Part shown: positions 5,897 through 12,386 of the stretch, in pieces
How the letters are laid out: the number at the start of each line of letters is the position of its first letter
Numbering within the stretch: position 1 is the stretch's first letter
From: Oribacterium parvum
GTDB lineage: Bacteria; Bacillota; Clostridia; Lachnospirales; Lachnospiraceae
Direction of reading: 5' to 3'
NCBI GenBank assembly: GCA_938022235.1
Contig: CALIEL010000356.1
Span: 1-12,386 of the forward strand
Length of the DNA: 12,386 nt
The notes under the pieces: model-generated
What the model saw: the letters and a program-made list of their open reading frames with translations, nothing else
Database searches by the model: none
Told to the model about the DNA's origin: nothing
Program-made: the position numbers and the translations under genes

Positions 5897-6039
5897 TTAC
5901 TTTTAAAATACTTTTATAACTCCCCATCTGTTCATTATTGTGGGGGACTCAAACCTTCTCTGTCCACTGATATGGGTACAGTAAAATTCAAGCTTTCGAA
6001 TGGCTTTGCAGAAAAGCGATATCCACAATTAGAATCGAC
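5897..6039. other. Spacer after the TIR gene
   Basis: No gene supported. On the minus strand the frame of the TIR gene stays open for 33 codons past its TAA and ends SVDREGLSPPQ before a double stop. This could be chance or a decayed C-terminal extension. I see no other structure. Confidence 0.3.
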
Positions 6040-9000
6040 TTATTCCGTACTGATACCGATCTGTACCTTCTCATCCTGTGTCAATGTTCTTCCCGCAAGA
6101 ATCTTATCCACCTCTGCAGAAACCTCCTCATCGCTCAGGATATGGTACACCGCCGCAGTCATATAGTCCTGAACTCCGGAGTTGTCCGTTGCGGTAATGG
6201 TATTAAAGCTCTGATCCACCATAATCACATTTCCCTCCGGCGAGATATGCCCATTGACAAGATAGCGCTTTACAGAAGGTGTGAAGCTCATCATCAGGTG
6301 TCCCGTGGCAAAATCCACCACATAGGCTTTTCGCTCCGTATCATTATTTCGAATCAGAAGAAGCAGATTTTCCTTTTCATTATACAGATTTACATCATCG
6401 AAGCTTACCGGCGTCTGGGTGAGCGCTTCATCCATGTCCAGGCTCTTAAGACCGGTCTTACTGCTCCAAGTAAAGGCCGTATTGTTCTGTATGCCCTTTA
6501 GGATGATTTCCTCCTCTTGATGCTTAAGATTCAGCACCTCCCCAGGAATGTCCTCTAGATGCTGCTTACTTTCCAAATCGTACAGAGAGGCCGTTCCTGA
6601 AAAACGGTTAACAAGAAGTATCTTATCGTCTTCAGAAACCAAGATATTCAAGGAAGAATCCGTAATTTCCGGGATAGTATCCAGCAAGCTTAAATCTTCA
6701 ACGCTATAGATCTTTAAGCCTTCCTTCTTATCCTGCAAATAGATTTTCTTTCCATCATCGGAAAAGCGAAGAGCCGGATAAGCAGAAGGGATTTCCACGA
6801 TTTTGGATTCCCGACTTTCCACATTATAAAGCACCAGCCCGGGGGTTCCGGTATCCGTCATTTGCCCGACATAGGCATAGTATTTTCCGTCGTTGGACAG
6901 AACGTTTTGTTTTGTACTGGTCATCAAGCCGTAAATCACCGTGTTCTCATTGGTGATGGTTTTCCCGGTCTTCCCATTATCCGTGGAGAGCAGGAAATCC
7001 GTCCCGTTAAAGAGAAGAAGCTTGGAGGAATCATTGGAGGATGCAATAATTCTGCCCTGCACCGGCTCCGAGGAAATTCTGGACTTGGTATCAATAATCT
7101 TAATGCTTTGGCCTTCATGGGAATTGGTCAAAATCTTGCTGCCATCCTTTAAGAAGTAGATTTCAGAAGGTGCTATCCCCCCCAGATACAGCCTGTCATC
7201 CGTAATCACCTTATCCTTCCAAATGGAGTAAATCCCTGCTTCTCCAAAGCCTGCAACCATGTTTTGTTCTGTATTATACGCAAAATATTTTAAATCCAAG
7301 TCACCAAAAGATACTTCATCTATGCTTTCTCCGGTTTCTCCATTGAGAATCAGGATCTTGCCATAGCTGTTTATAGCAATTTTTTCCCCATTCTCACTTT
7401 CCACTAAGGGCTTATTCAAGGTATTTGCAGTGATGATCTTCTCACTGAAGAGAACTTGATTATCCTCCAAAGAAATTTTTTGAAGCTCGTCATCCGTTAA
7501 CAAAATAATAGACTTCCCGTCATTGGAATAAAAGGCGGATTTGTAAGGAAGCATAAAATTGGATCCATCTAAAGAAGTTCTTCCTATCCGATCAATAGTA
7601 GAAATAACACTGCCATCCTTAAGGCTTCTCCTTGTCAGCTGATTTTCATCATTGTTGCCTAAAGTGATAAGCACCTCTGAACCATCGCTCTTAATATCCG
7701 CATACTTTACCGTTTCCTGGATAGAAAATGTACTAAGCTGTTGCCAGGTATTGGCATCAAAAACGTAAAAGTCCGCAGAAGTATTGGTAAAGCTTACATA
7801 GAAAAACTGTGAATTATCCCCGGAAAAACGCCCCAGCATAGGGACTCCCGGAATCTCCAGCTTGGCCTTTTCCTCTCCAGTCTCCACATCATAGACAATA
7901 AAGCTGTTATCAAAAGCAGCGGAAACCAAAAGCTTGTCATCCTTGGAAAATGTTAAAAGCTTTACCTGTTGGCTATGTCCCGGTAATCTCTTGATAATTT
8001 CTCCATTTTCCACCTTGGCAATAGCGGTTTCATCATTTCCTAAACCGAAGGCCACCAGCTTTTCATCATCGCTGAGAGCCATAAAGGTCAACTTATTTTT
8101 CGTAGAAATGGAAGTCAAGGTCGAAGCACCGCTGTGATAAATCACATCATTGAAAATGCTCATCTTCTCAGATTGAAGCTGCGGATAGGCTTTCATGCCC
8201 TTTCCAATAGGCTTCATCGCCTCCTCCGCCACTAAAGCGGCCTTTAAGTAGTCCCCGTCCTTTGCCATATCCTGGGAGCTTTTCATTAAAATACCGGCAT
8301 TGGACTGCACCGCCTCCTGTCTAGCCTGCTCCGCCTTTTGGTAGGCATTAAACATAAAAATACCGAAAAGCAGGAATATCGCTCCTGACAAAGAGGAAAT
8401 AGTCAAAATTAGCCGATTCTTTCTTTCCTTATCCCTCTGCTTAAGGTCTCCAAAGGTACAACCTAAGATGGTTGCCATAATACGGTACTTTTCGGTTTTC
8501 AGCAAGTGAAGGGCCTGCTTTGTCAGGTTTTGCAGCTTAGCGCTGTCCTTCTTCTGGACTTCCTCATAGCCGGGAAAATTCTTATGTAAAACTTCATCCG
8601 GACGGATGTCCGCCGCCAATACATCCGCAAGGCTCTGATCCGCCCCTCTTTTTAATTGTTTCAAGGGTGCAGGAAAAGCTTCATCCGGCTCTCCTTCAAT
8701 CAGCACCGGAATAATGCGCTCATCTCCGTGAAGCTGTCTGAAGGTACGAATTTCCTTCTCACACCACTCGGACAGGGGCGTTCTCTTGGAACAAAGAACA
8801 ATCAGATAGCGACTTTCCGCCAAGGCCTCTTCAATGGAGCTGCTTAGGTCTCTTGCCGCAAGCTCCTCTCTGTCACGGAAGACTCGGAAGGTGGTTTTCT
8901 TCCCCTCCTTATTGAATTCCTTGGGAGGCTTAAAACTTTCAATCATCTGATGCAGCTGCTTCGCAATACTCTGATCCGGCTCCACATGACGGTAACTGAT

Positions 9001-9141
9001 AAAGGCATCAAACTTATATTCCTTTTCCTTAAACTCCTTCGCCGCCTTCTCCAGCTCTTTAGAGCTGTCGGAATCCTGTCTGTAATTTTGTAAGCTTTCG
9101 TCCTCTACTATTGGAGCATTTTGTTCCAATTCTTTTTCCAT
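6040..9141 (-). CDS. Membrane-anchored TIR domain / beta-propeller protein
   Basis: A 1033-residue protein. A charged N-terminus leads into a TIR domain (about 42-160): FDAFISYRH at 45-52, RVFRDREEL at 86-94 in the BB-loop region, and SEWCEKEI at 124-131. Glu130 sits four residues after Trp126, like the catalytic glutamate of the NADase SARM1, so an NAD-cleaving or nucleotide-making activity is plausible. A linker ending GDLKQRDKERKNR precedes one membrane helix (243-265). Then comes a short alpha segment (SSQDMAKDGDYLKAALVAEEAMK) and about 690 residues of WD40-like beta-propeller repeats, e.g. GHSQQVKLLTFSKDDKLLVSA, with many S-x-D-G/D-K turns. That is enough for two propellers. Gene starts after GAGGA; 136 bp separate it from the upstream RyR gene stop, with 9-bp repeats between. 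The propeller is probably the sensor or partner-binding part, the TIR the effector. Which side of the membrane the propeller faces is unclear. Confidence 0.9.
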   Translation of the reverse strand: MEKELEQNAPIVEDESLQNYRQDSDSSKELEKAAKEFKEKEYKFDAFISYRHVEPDQSIAKQLHQMIESFKPPKEFNKEGKKTTFRVFRDREELAARDLSSSIEEALAESRYLIVLCSKRTPLSEWCEKEIRTFRQLHGDERIIPVLIEGEPDEAFPAPLKQLKRGADQSLADVLAADIRPDEVLHKNFPGYEEVQKKDSAKLQNLTKQALHLLKTEKYRIMATILGCTFGDLKQRDKERKNRLILTISSLSGAIFLLFGIFMFNAYQKAEQARQEAVQSNAGILMKSSQDMAKDGDYLKAALVAEEAMKPIGKGMKAYPQLQSEKMSIFNDVIYHSGASTLTSISTKNKLTFMALSDDEKLVAFGLGNDETAIAKVENGEIIKRLPGHSQQVKLLTFSKDDKLLVSAAFDNSFIVYDVETGEEKAKLEIPGVPMLGRFSGDNSQFFYVSFTNTSADFYVFDANTWQQLSTFSIQETVKYADIKSDGSEVLITLGNNDENQLTRRSLKDGSVISTIDRIGRTSLDGSNFMLPYKSAFYSNDGKSIILLTDDELQKISLEDNQVLFSEKIITANTLNKPLVESENGEKIAINSYGKILILNGETGESIDEVSFGDLDLKYFAYNTEQNMVAGFGEAGIYSIWKDKVITDDRLYLGGIAPSEIYFLKDGSKILTNSHEGQSIKIIDTKSRISSEPVQGRIIASSNDSSKLLLFNGTDFLLSTDNGKTGKTITNENTVIYGLMTSTKQNVLSNDGKYYAYVGQMTDTGTPGLVLYNVESRESKIVEIPSAYPALRFSDDGKKIYLQDKKEGLKIYSVEDLSLLDTIPEITDSSLNILVSEDDKILLVNRFSGTASLYDLESKQHLEDIPGEVLNLKHQEEEIILKGIQNNTAFTWSSKTGLKSLDMDEALTQTPVSFDDVNLYNEKENLLLLIRNNDTERKAYVVDFATGHLMMSFTPSVKRYLVNGHISPEGNVIMVDQSFNTITATDNSGVQDYMTAAVYHILSDEEVSAEVDKILAGRTLTQDEKVQIGISTE

Positions 9142-9160
9142 TCTCTATCCTCATTTCTTT

Positions 9161-9214
9161 TGATTCTTTTTATTCTTCTGATTCTTTTGATTCTTTTTAT
9201 TCTTTTGATTCTTC
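9161..9214. repeat. Six-unit 9-bp tandem array before the TIR gene
   Basis: Six units of consensus TKATTCTTY on the plus strand: TGATTCTTT, TTATTCTTC, TGATTCTTT, TGATTCTTT, TTATTCTTT, TGATTCTTC. On the mRNA strand this is a purine-rich run of AAAGAATCA-like units ending 19 bp before the TIR start codon, immediately ahead of its ribosome binding site. A seventh decayed unit may lie at 9152-9160. Confidence 0.9.
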
Positions 9215-9277
9215 AAGGCTCTACAATTACTCTATTGCAAAATCTAAGCTTTAAAGTCTAATCTTGATGCTCTGACA

Positions 9278-11224
9278 TTAGAGCTCTTCTTCCTCTGTTC
9301 GGAAGAGAGTAAAGACAGAGAGCAAATCATATTCCGGATGACAAATGTCAAACTTCTCCCCGATAATCTCTCCCCAGTCTTCAATTAAGCAGGGGTGGGT
9401 CTTTAGATTTTCATCCTTCTTCTCTCCATAACGGAAGTTCATGGCATAGTAGCTGTTACACCATCTCTTATGCTCCAGCCGAGAAAGAAAATCCAGTAAG
9501 GGGTTTTCGGAAAGGTATCGTCTAAATTTTTGTTGAAACTCTTCCTTTCCCCCATCTCCCCCAAGCTTTTGGGCTTCCTGAAGCTTTTTAAACTCCTCCA
9601 GCTTTTCCGATAAATAGGCGGAAATCTCCTCTTCCGATTTTCCGGAAAGTACTCTACGAATAATCTCCTCTTTGATACCGGCGTGTGTAGCAGACTGTCT
9701 GGAAGAGTTCTTCTTTACATAGGATAATTCATTCCACTTGCTTCCCTCTCCCATGCCGGCAGCTCCGGAAGCCTTGTTGTAAGAATCATTGAACTGCTTC
9801 GCTCTATTGTCCAGAGATGCCCGAATCAAGACTTCACTGCACATAATCTCAGAAAGATCACCGAAAACCTTGATCTGCTCCTTGCTTTTGGGAAGCACAT
9901 GGGTCAAATCCACATTGGAAATATTCCGAAGAACCTTTGGAACCTGCCCGAAGTACCGATTCATCAGCTTAAGCACCTTTAGGCTCTTCACCACATCCTC
10001 CTGCATCAGGAAAATGAGACTTGGACTTTCTTCCTTCCCCAGCCCCTTAAGATAATTTTGTAAATTCCTTTGCTCATGGCCTAAGTCTATGCATTCTATC
10101 TCCAGCGCTCTTAGTAATCCTTCCCTTTCCGGAGCGTTTAAATCCAAAAGCTCCTGCATTCTTTGGGAAGCATTTTCCTCTAAAATGCTGATTTTCAGAT
10201 TTCTCGTTAAGGAAGTGGTGGCATCGTTAGCCAACTGCTTCAGTAACGGCAGGGTCAAATCATTTACGGAAAAAAGCAATACATGGAGAGGCTTGATGCT
10301 GTTCTCTATGGAATCCACTGTATGATGACAGTTCTCTGTAGAATCCGTCGAATGATGACTGTTCTCTGTGGAATCCGCTATATGGCTATCCTCTGAAATC
10401 CCCTCAAGACTTTTTAAGATGCTATGCTTCACAGCGGGCTCAGCCAAAAGCATCCGTACGGTCAGGTCCTTTTGGTTAAAGTGCACCGTGTCTATCTTCT
10501 TGAGAAGCTCTTCCCCCTTTCTTTCCTCAGAAAGCAGCTCTTCCATATAGCCCACCACCGTATTGGAACTACAATTCGCATAGCAAGTAATGGGGCGTCT
10601 AGGTTTAATGCGCTTAATCACATTGGCATATAGGGCATAGTTTTCCAAATCATTGTCAGAGCAGAAAAAGATATACTTAGCATGATGGATATGCAAAGCT
10701 GAAAAAAGCTCCCTGACTTCATTTTCATCACAATGCTCAAAATCAATCTGATAGGTGGCTATCCCCTTCTTCTCATATTTATTTTTCAAACGGTCATCCA
10801 AAAAATTCTTGGTAATCAAAGAAATCTTATAGGGCGTACTCTCCTTCATCAGATTGCTTATCAGCGTCTCCCCCATCTCCGTGTTTTCAAAAACCAGTAC
10901 ATGATGCATACTGGTTCTGTTCAGAAGCATATTTTTCACATGAAGTAAAATGTTGGAAATCTGGGTAAAGATGAAGGCGGAAGTAAGAATCGGCGCCATC
11001 CACTTGGCAAACTCATAAAAAATGCTGGATTTTTCCTCCGCAGAAATGGGAGAAACGAATAAGAACAGCTTGATGGTGCCGTATAAAACCGCGGAAAGAA
11101 GCTGTAAAGGGTCGGAAATCTTGGCACTGTAATAGGTGTAAAGAGTTTGAAGTCCGAAAATCACGGTAATAATAAACAACGCCAGTACGATTTTCTTTTT
11201 ATAGTAAGTTCTATTTTCCTGCAT
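9278..11224 (-). CDS. Membrane RCK-like protein with C-terminal RyR domain
   Basis: A 648-residue protein. The N-terminus holds hydrophobic segments near 11-30, 40-58 and 75-95, the middle one (LYGTIKLFLFVSP) short and possibly re-entrant. Two Rossmann-like TrkA-N/RCK domains follow, beginning HHVLVFENTEMGETL (107-121) and LHVLLFSVNDLTLPLL (313-328); both lack the usual GxGxxG glycines. Between them is a three-unit, 10-residue repeat (about 279-308). A helical charged stretch (515-570) leads to a RyR domain (about 583-620) with EHKRWCNSYYAMNFRYG and KTHPCLIEDW, matching the H-x-x-W...GW/F-x-YG...K-x-HPCL pattern of ryanodine-receptor repeats. Probable role: a ligand-gated membrane protein sensing a nucleotide-like molecule. 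This is inferred from domain content. Ribosome binding site AAGGATGG precedes the ATG, a promoter lies at 11271-11299, and it is the first gene of the probable operon with the TIR protein. Confidence 0.85.
   Translation of the reverse strand: MQENRTYYKKKIVLALFIITVIFGLQTLYTYYSAKISDPLQLLSAVLYGTIKLFLFVSPISAEEKSSIFYEFAKWMAPILTSAFIFTQISNILLHVKNMLLNRTSMHHVLVFENTEMGETLISNLMKESTPYKISLITKNFLDDRLKNKYEKKGIATYQIDFEHCDENEVRELFSALHIHHAKYIFFCSDNDLENYALYANVIKRIKPRRPITCYANCSSNTVVGYMEELLSEERKGEELLKKIDTVHFNQKDLTVRMLLAEPAVKHSILKSLEGISEDSHIADSTENSHHSTDSTENCHHTVDSIENSIKPLHVLLFSVNDLTLPLLKQLANDATTSLTRNLKISILEENASQRMQELLDLNAPEREGLLRALEIECIDLGHEQRNLQNYLKGLGKEESPSLIFLMQEDVVKSLKVLKLMNRYFGQVPKVLRNISNVDLTHVLPKSKEQIKVFGDLSEIMCSEVLIRASLDNRAKQFNDSYNKASGAAGMGEGSKWNELSYVKKNSSRQSATHAGIKEEIIRRVLSGKSEEEISAYLSEKLEEFKKLQEAQKLGGDGGKEEFQQKFRRYLSENPLLDFLSRLEHKRWCNSYYAMNFRYGEKKDENLKTHPCLIEDWGEIIGEKFDICHPEYDLLSVFTLFRTEEEEL
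10301..10390 (-). repeat. In-frame 3 x 30-bp coding repeat
   Basis: Three 30-bp units (10301-10330, 10331-10360, 10361-10390) inside the RyR-protein gene, each starting GTTCTCT on the plus strand. They encode ten-residue units of the form DSTENSHHST, DSTENCHHTV and a more diverged copy. They lie in the linker between the two Rossmann domains. Copy-number change would keep the frame and alter linker length. Confidence 0.85.
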
Positions 11225-11270
11225 GGTTCCATCCTTATAAAATAAAATTTGTTAGCTTTTTTTAAGGGTT

Positions 11271-11299
11271 ATTATCGCAATTTTTACTGGAACTTGCAA
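11271..11299 (-). promoter_or_regulatory. Promoter of the RyR-TIR operon
   Basis: Minus strand: -35 TTGCAA (11299-11294), a 17-bp spacer, then -10 GATAAT (11276-11271). Transcription would begin near 11264, leaving a leader of about 40 nt that contains the AAGGATGG ribosome binding site. Confidence 0.6.
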
Positions 11300-11348
11300 G
11301 GAGTATTGCATAAAAGAGATGGTAAATTAAAAATGATAAAGCAGTTAC

Positions 11349-11405
11349 GCAATATAGGTCTGAAAGCGGGGCACGCTCTCGCTAACTTCGCCTCGTAGCG
11401 GATAC
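11349..11405. repeat. Second copy of the 57-bp interspersed repeat
   Basis: Aligns without gaps to 4244-4300, with 50 of 57 bases identical. Both start GCAATATAGGTCT and share GGGGCACGCTCTCGCTA and CTTCGCC before ending CGGATAC. The right half and the inverted arm found at 4300-4407 are absent here. It lies between the divergent RyR-TIR operon and the hydroxyacyl-CoA dehydrogenase gene. Confidence 0.88.
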
Positions 11406-11475
11406 AACTGCTGACTTGCAGAAAATGAAATAATTATAAAGTCTCTTCCCCGCCTCTTTCCTTTCATTATCTTTC

Positions 11476-11484
11476 TGTTATAAT
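11476..11484 (+). promoter_or_regulatory. Extended -10 promoter of the hydroxyacyl-CoA dehydrogenase gene
   Basis: TGTTATAAT: a perfect TATAAT (11479-11484) with the TGn extension. No good -35 box is found 17 bp upstream, which is common for extended -10 promoters. It lies about 55 bp before the start codon. Confidence 0.6.
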
Positions 11485-11539
11485 ATATTTTACACAATTT
11501 AATTTTAAAATATCTTTTAAGATAGAAATGGAGGTCGTT

Positions 11540-12386
11540 ATGAGTTTTAAAAATATTACAGTAGCAGGCGGTGGAGTTTTGGGTTCCCAAATTGCTTTTC
11601 AGACTGCATTTTCCGGATTTTCCGTAAAGATTTGGCTAAGAAGTGAGGACTCTATCCAGAGAACCAAGCCGAAGCTGGAAAGACTTTATACGATTTATAA
11701 GAATGAGCTGACAGAAGCAAAAAAGAACCTGGGAAAGGGACTGAGCTTCTCCAGAGGATTGATTCCTGACTCTTCCTCTGTTACAGAGGCGGATATTGAC
11801 AAGCTTTTGGAAAATGTAGAAAGAGCCCATAAGGATATTCTGCTTACTACCGACCTTTCCGAAGCCTGCAAGGATGCAGATTTAATTATTGAAAGTATGG
11901 CGGAGAATCCTGAGGCAAAGAGGGAATTCTATAAGGCTATCGATCCCTTCCTTTCGGAAAATACCATTGTTGCCACAAACTCTTCCAGCATGGTGCCCAG
12001 CCAGTTTAGAGACTGTCTCTCCAGACCCGAAAACTATCTGGCTATCCATTTTGCCAATAACATCTGGAAGAGCAATACCGCTGAAATCATGGGTCATGAT
12101 GGCACTTCCAAAGAAGCCTATGAAGCAGTGGCGAACTTTGCCTCTGAAATTAAAATGATTCCCCTCCGTTTACATAAGGAACAGCCCGGTTACATCCTTA
12201 ACTCCATGCTGATTCCCTTCTTAAGCGCAGGAGAAATGCTTTTGGCCAAGGAAGTGGCAGACCCTGCCACCATTGACCTGACCTGGAGACTGGGTACCGG
12301 TTCTCCCCTTGGCCCTTTCCAGATTCTGGATATCGTAGGCTTAAATACCGCTTTAAATATTGTATCCAATAATCCCCAATCCCAGG
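11540..12386 (+). CDS. 3-hydroxyacyl-CoA dehydrogenase, NAD-binding (3' end outside window)
   Basis: The first 282 residues of a cytoplasmic 3-hydroxyacyl-CoA dehydrogenase family protein, which oxidises or reduces a 3-hydroxyacyl-CoA or related hydroxy acid with NAD(H). The N-terminal Rossmann motif VAGGGVLGSQ (8-17) is intact. DADLIIESMAENPEAK and ATNSSS follow the usual order. The catalytic His-Glu pair is present as His170 and Glu182 with family spacing, but the usual HFFNP motif reads HFANNIW, a variant I associate with uncharacterised Gram-positive members. The C-terminal domain starts at about 210 with PGYILNSML. Start supported by GGAGG at 11530-11534 with 5-nt spacing. Divergent from the RyR-TIR operon and probably housekeeping. 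The physiological substrate cannot be told from sequence. Confidence 0.88.
   Translation, partial: MSFKNITVAGGGVLGSQIAFQTAFSGFSVKIWLRSEDSIQRTKPKLERLYTIYKNELTEAKKNLGKGLSFSRGLIPDSSSVTEADIDKLLENVERAHKDILLTTDLSEACKDADLIIESMAENPEAKREFYKAIDPFLSENTIVATNSSSMVPSQFRDCLSRPENYLAIHFANNIWKSNTAEIMGHDGTSKEAYEAVANFASEIKMIPLRLHKEQPGYILNSMLIPFLSAGEMLLAKEVADPATIDLTWRLGTGSPLGPFQILDIVGLNTALNIVSNNPQSQ

Noticed and set aside
5898..6039. Open frame after the TIR stop (ending SVDREGLSPPQ)
   Set aside because: Thirty-three codons is within chance, and there is no special stop context that would argue for read-through. Kept only as a note.
5852..6166. Plus-strand 104-codon frame overlapping the end of the TIR gene
   Set aside because: No ribosome binding site, lies across the hairpin and the antisense of the TIR gene end, and its protein looks like none I know.
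6040..9141. STAND/NACHT NTPase between TIR and propeller
   Set aside because: No Walker A or B motif between residues 160 and 340; a membrane helix occupies this place instead.
9278..11224. Ordinary TrkA potassium-uptake subunit
   Set aside because: It has membrane segments, lacks the NAD-binding glycines and ends in a RyR domain; TrkA is soluble with none of these.
1..12386. tRNA or rRNA genes
   Set aside because: No cloverleaf-like sequence with CCA-proximal or T-loop motifs and no rRNA signature was seen on either strand.

Overview
The window reads as chromosomal DNA of a low-to-moderate GC Gram-positive anaerobe, most likely a Clostridia/Lachnospiraceae-type Bacillota. I base this on AGGAGG-type ribosome binding sites, AT-rich leaders with sigma-A-like promoters, a selenium/sulfur-handling cluster (YedE, TusA-like, DUF3343) typical of such organisms, and a DUF4143 ATPase. 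Species cannot be fixed from the sequence alone.

Layout. Positions 2-1379 (+) hold the 3' part of a YedE-type selenium transporter, a stand-alone TusA-like carrier and a DUF3343 putative Se/S carrier. The last gene's end is followed by a 37-bp tandem copy of itself. Converging on it (1448-2878, -) is a two-gene unit: a pseudouridine-kinase-like PfkB kinase and a dihydrofolate reductase carrying a Gly-Glu-Gln motif as in trimethoprim-insensitive enzymes. The kinase leader carries a 13-unit, 7-bp tandem array directly behind a good promoter. Positions 3311-4189 (+) encode an exported or membrane-anchored CAP-domain protein. A palindromic repeat element separates it from a convergent AAA ATPase/DUF4143 gene (4432-5655, -), which has its own promoter and a 5 x 13-bp array upstream.

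The most interesting part is 6040-11224 (-), a probable two-gene operon. The first gene encodes a membrane protein with two degenerate TrkA/RCK-like Rossmann domains and a C-terminal RyR (ryanodine-receptor-type) domain. The second encodes a membrane-anchored TIR protein with a large beta-propeller C-terminus and an intact TIR catalytic glutamate. A 6 x 9-bp array lies between them, just before the TIR gene's ribosome binding site. A TIR enzyme beside a RyR/RCK membrane protein suggests a nucleotide-signalling conflict or defence module: one protein would make or destroy an NAD-derived nucleotide and the other would sense one at the membrane. This is inference. Divergent from the operon is the start of a 3-hydroxyacyl-CoA dehydrogenase (11540 to the window end).

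Short direct repeats recur throughout (7, 9, 13, 30 and 37 bp). Three arrays lie within about 20-50 bp of the start codons of minus-strand genes, each purine-rich in the sense strand. A 57-bp interspersed repeat occurs twice (4244-4300 and 11349-11405), and one copy is part of a ~190-bp inverted repeat.
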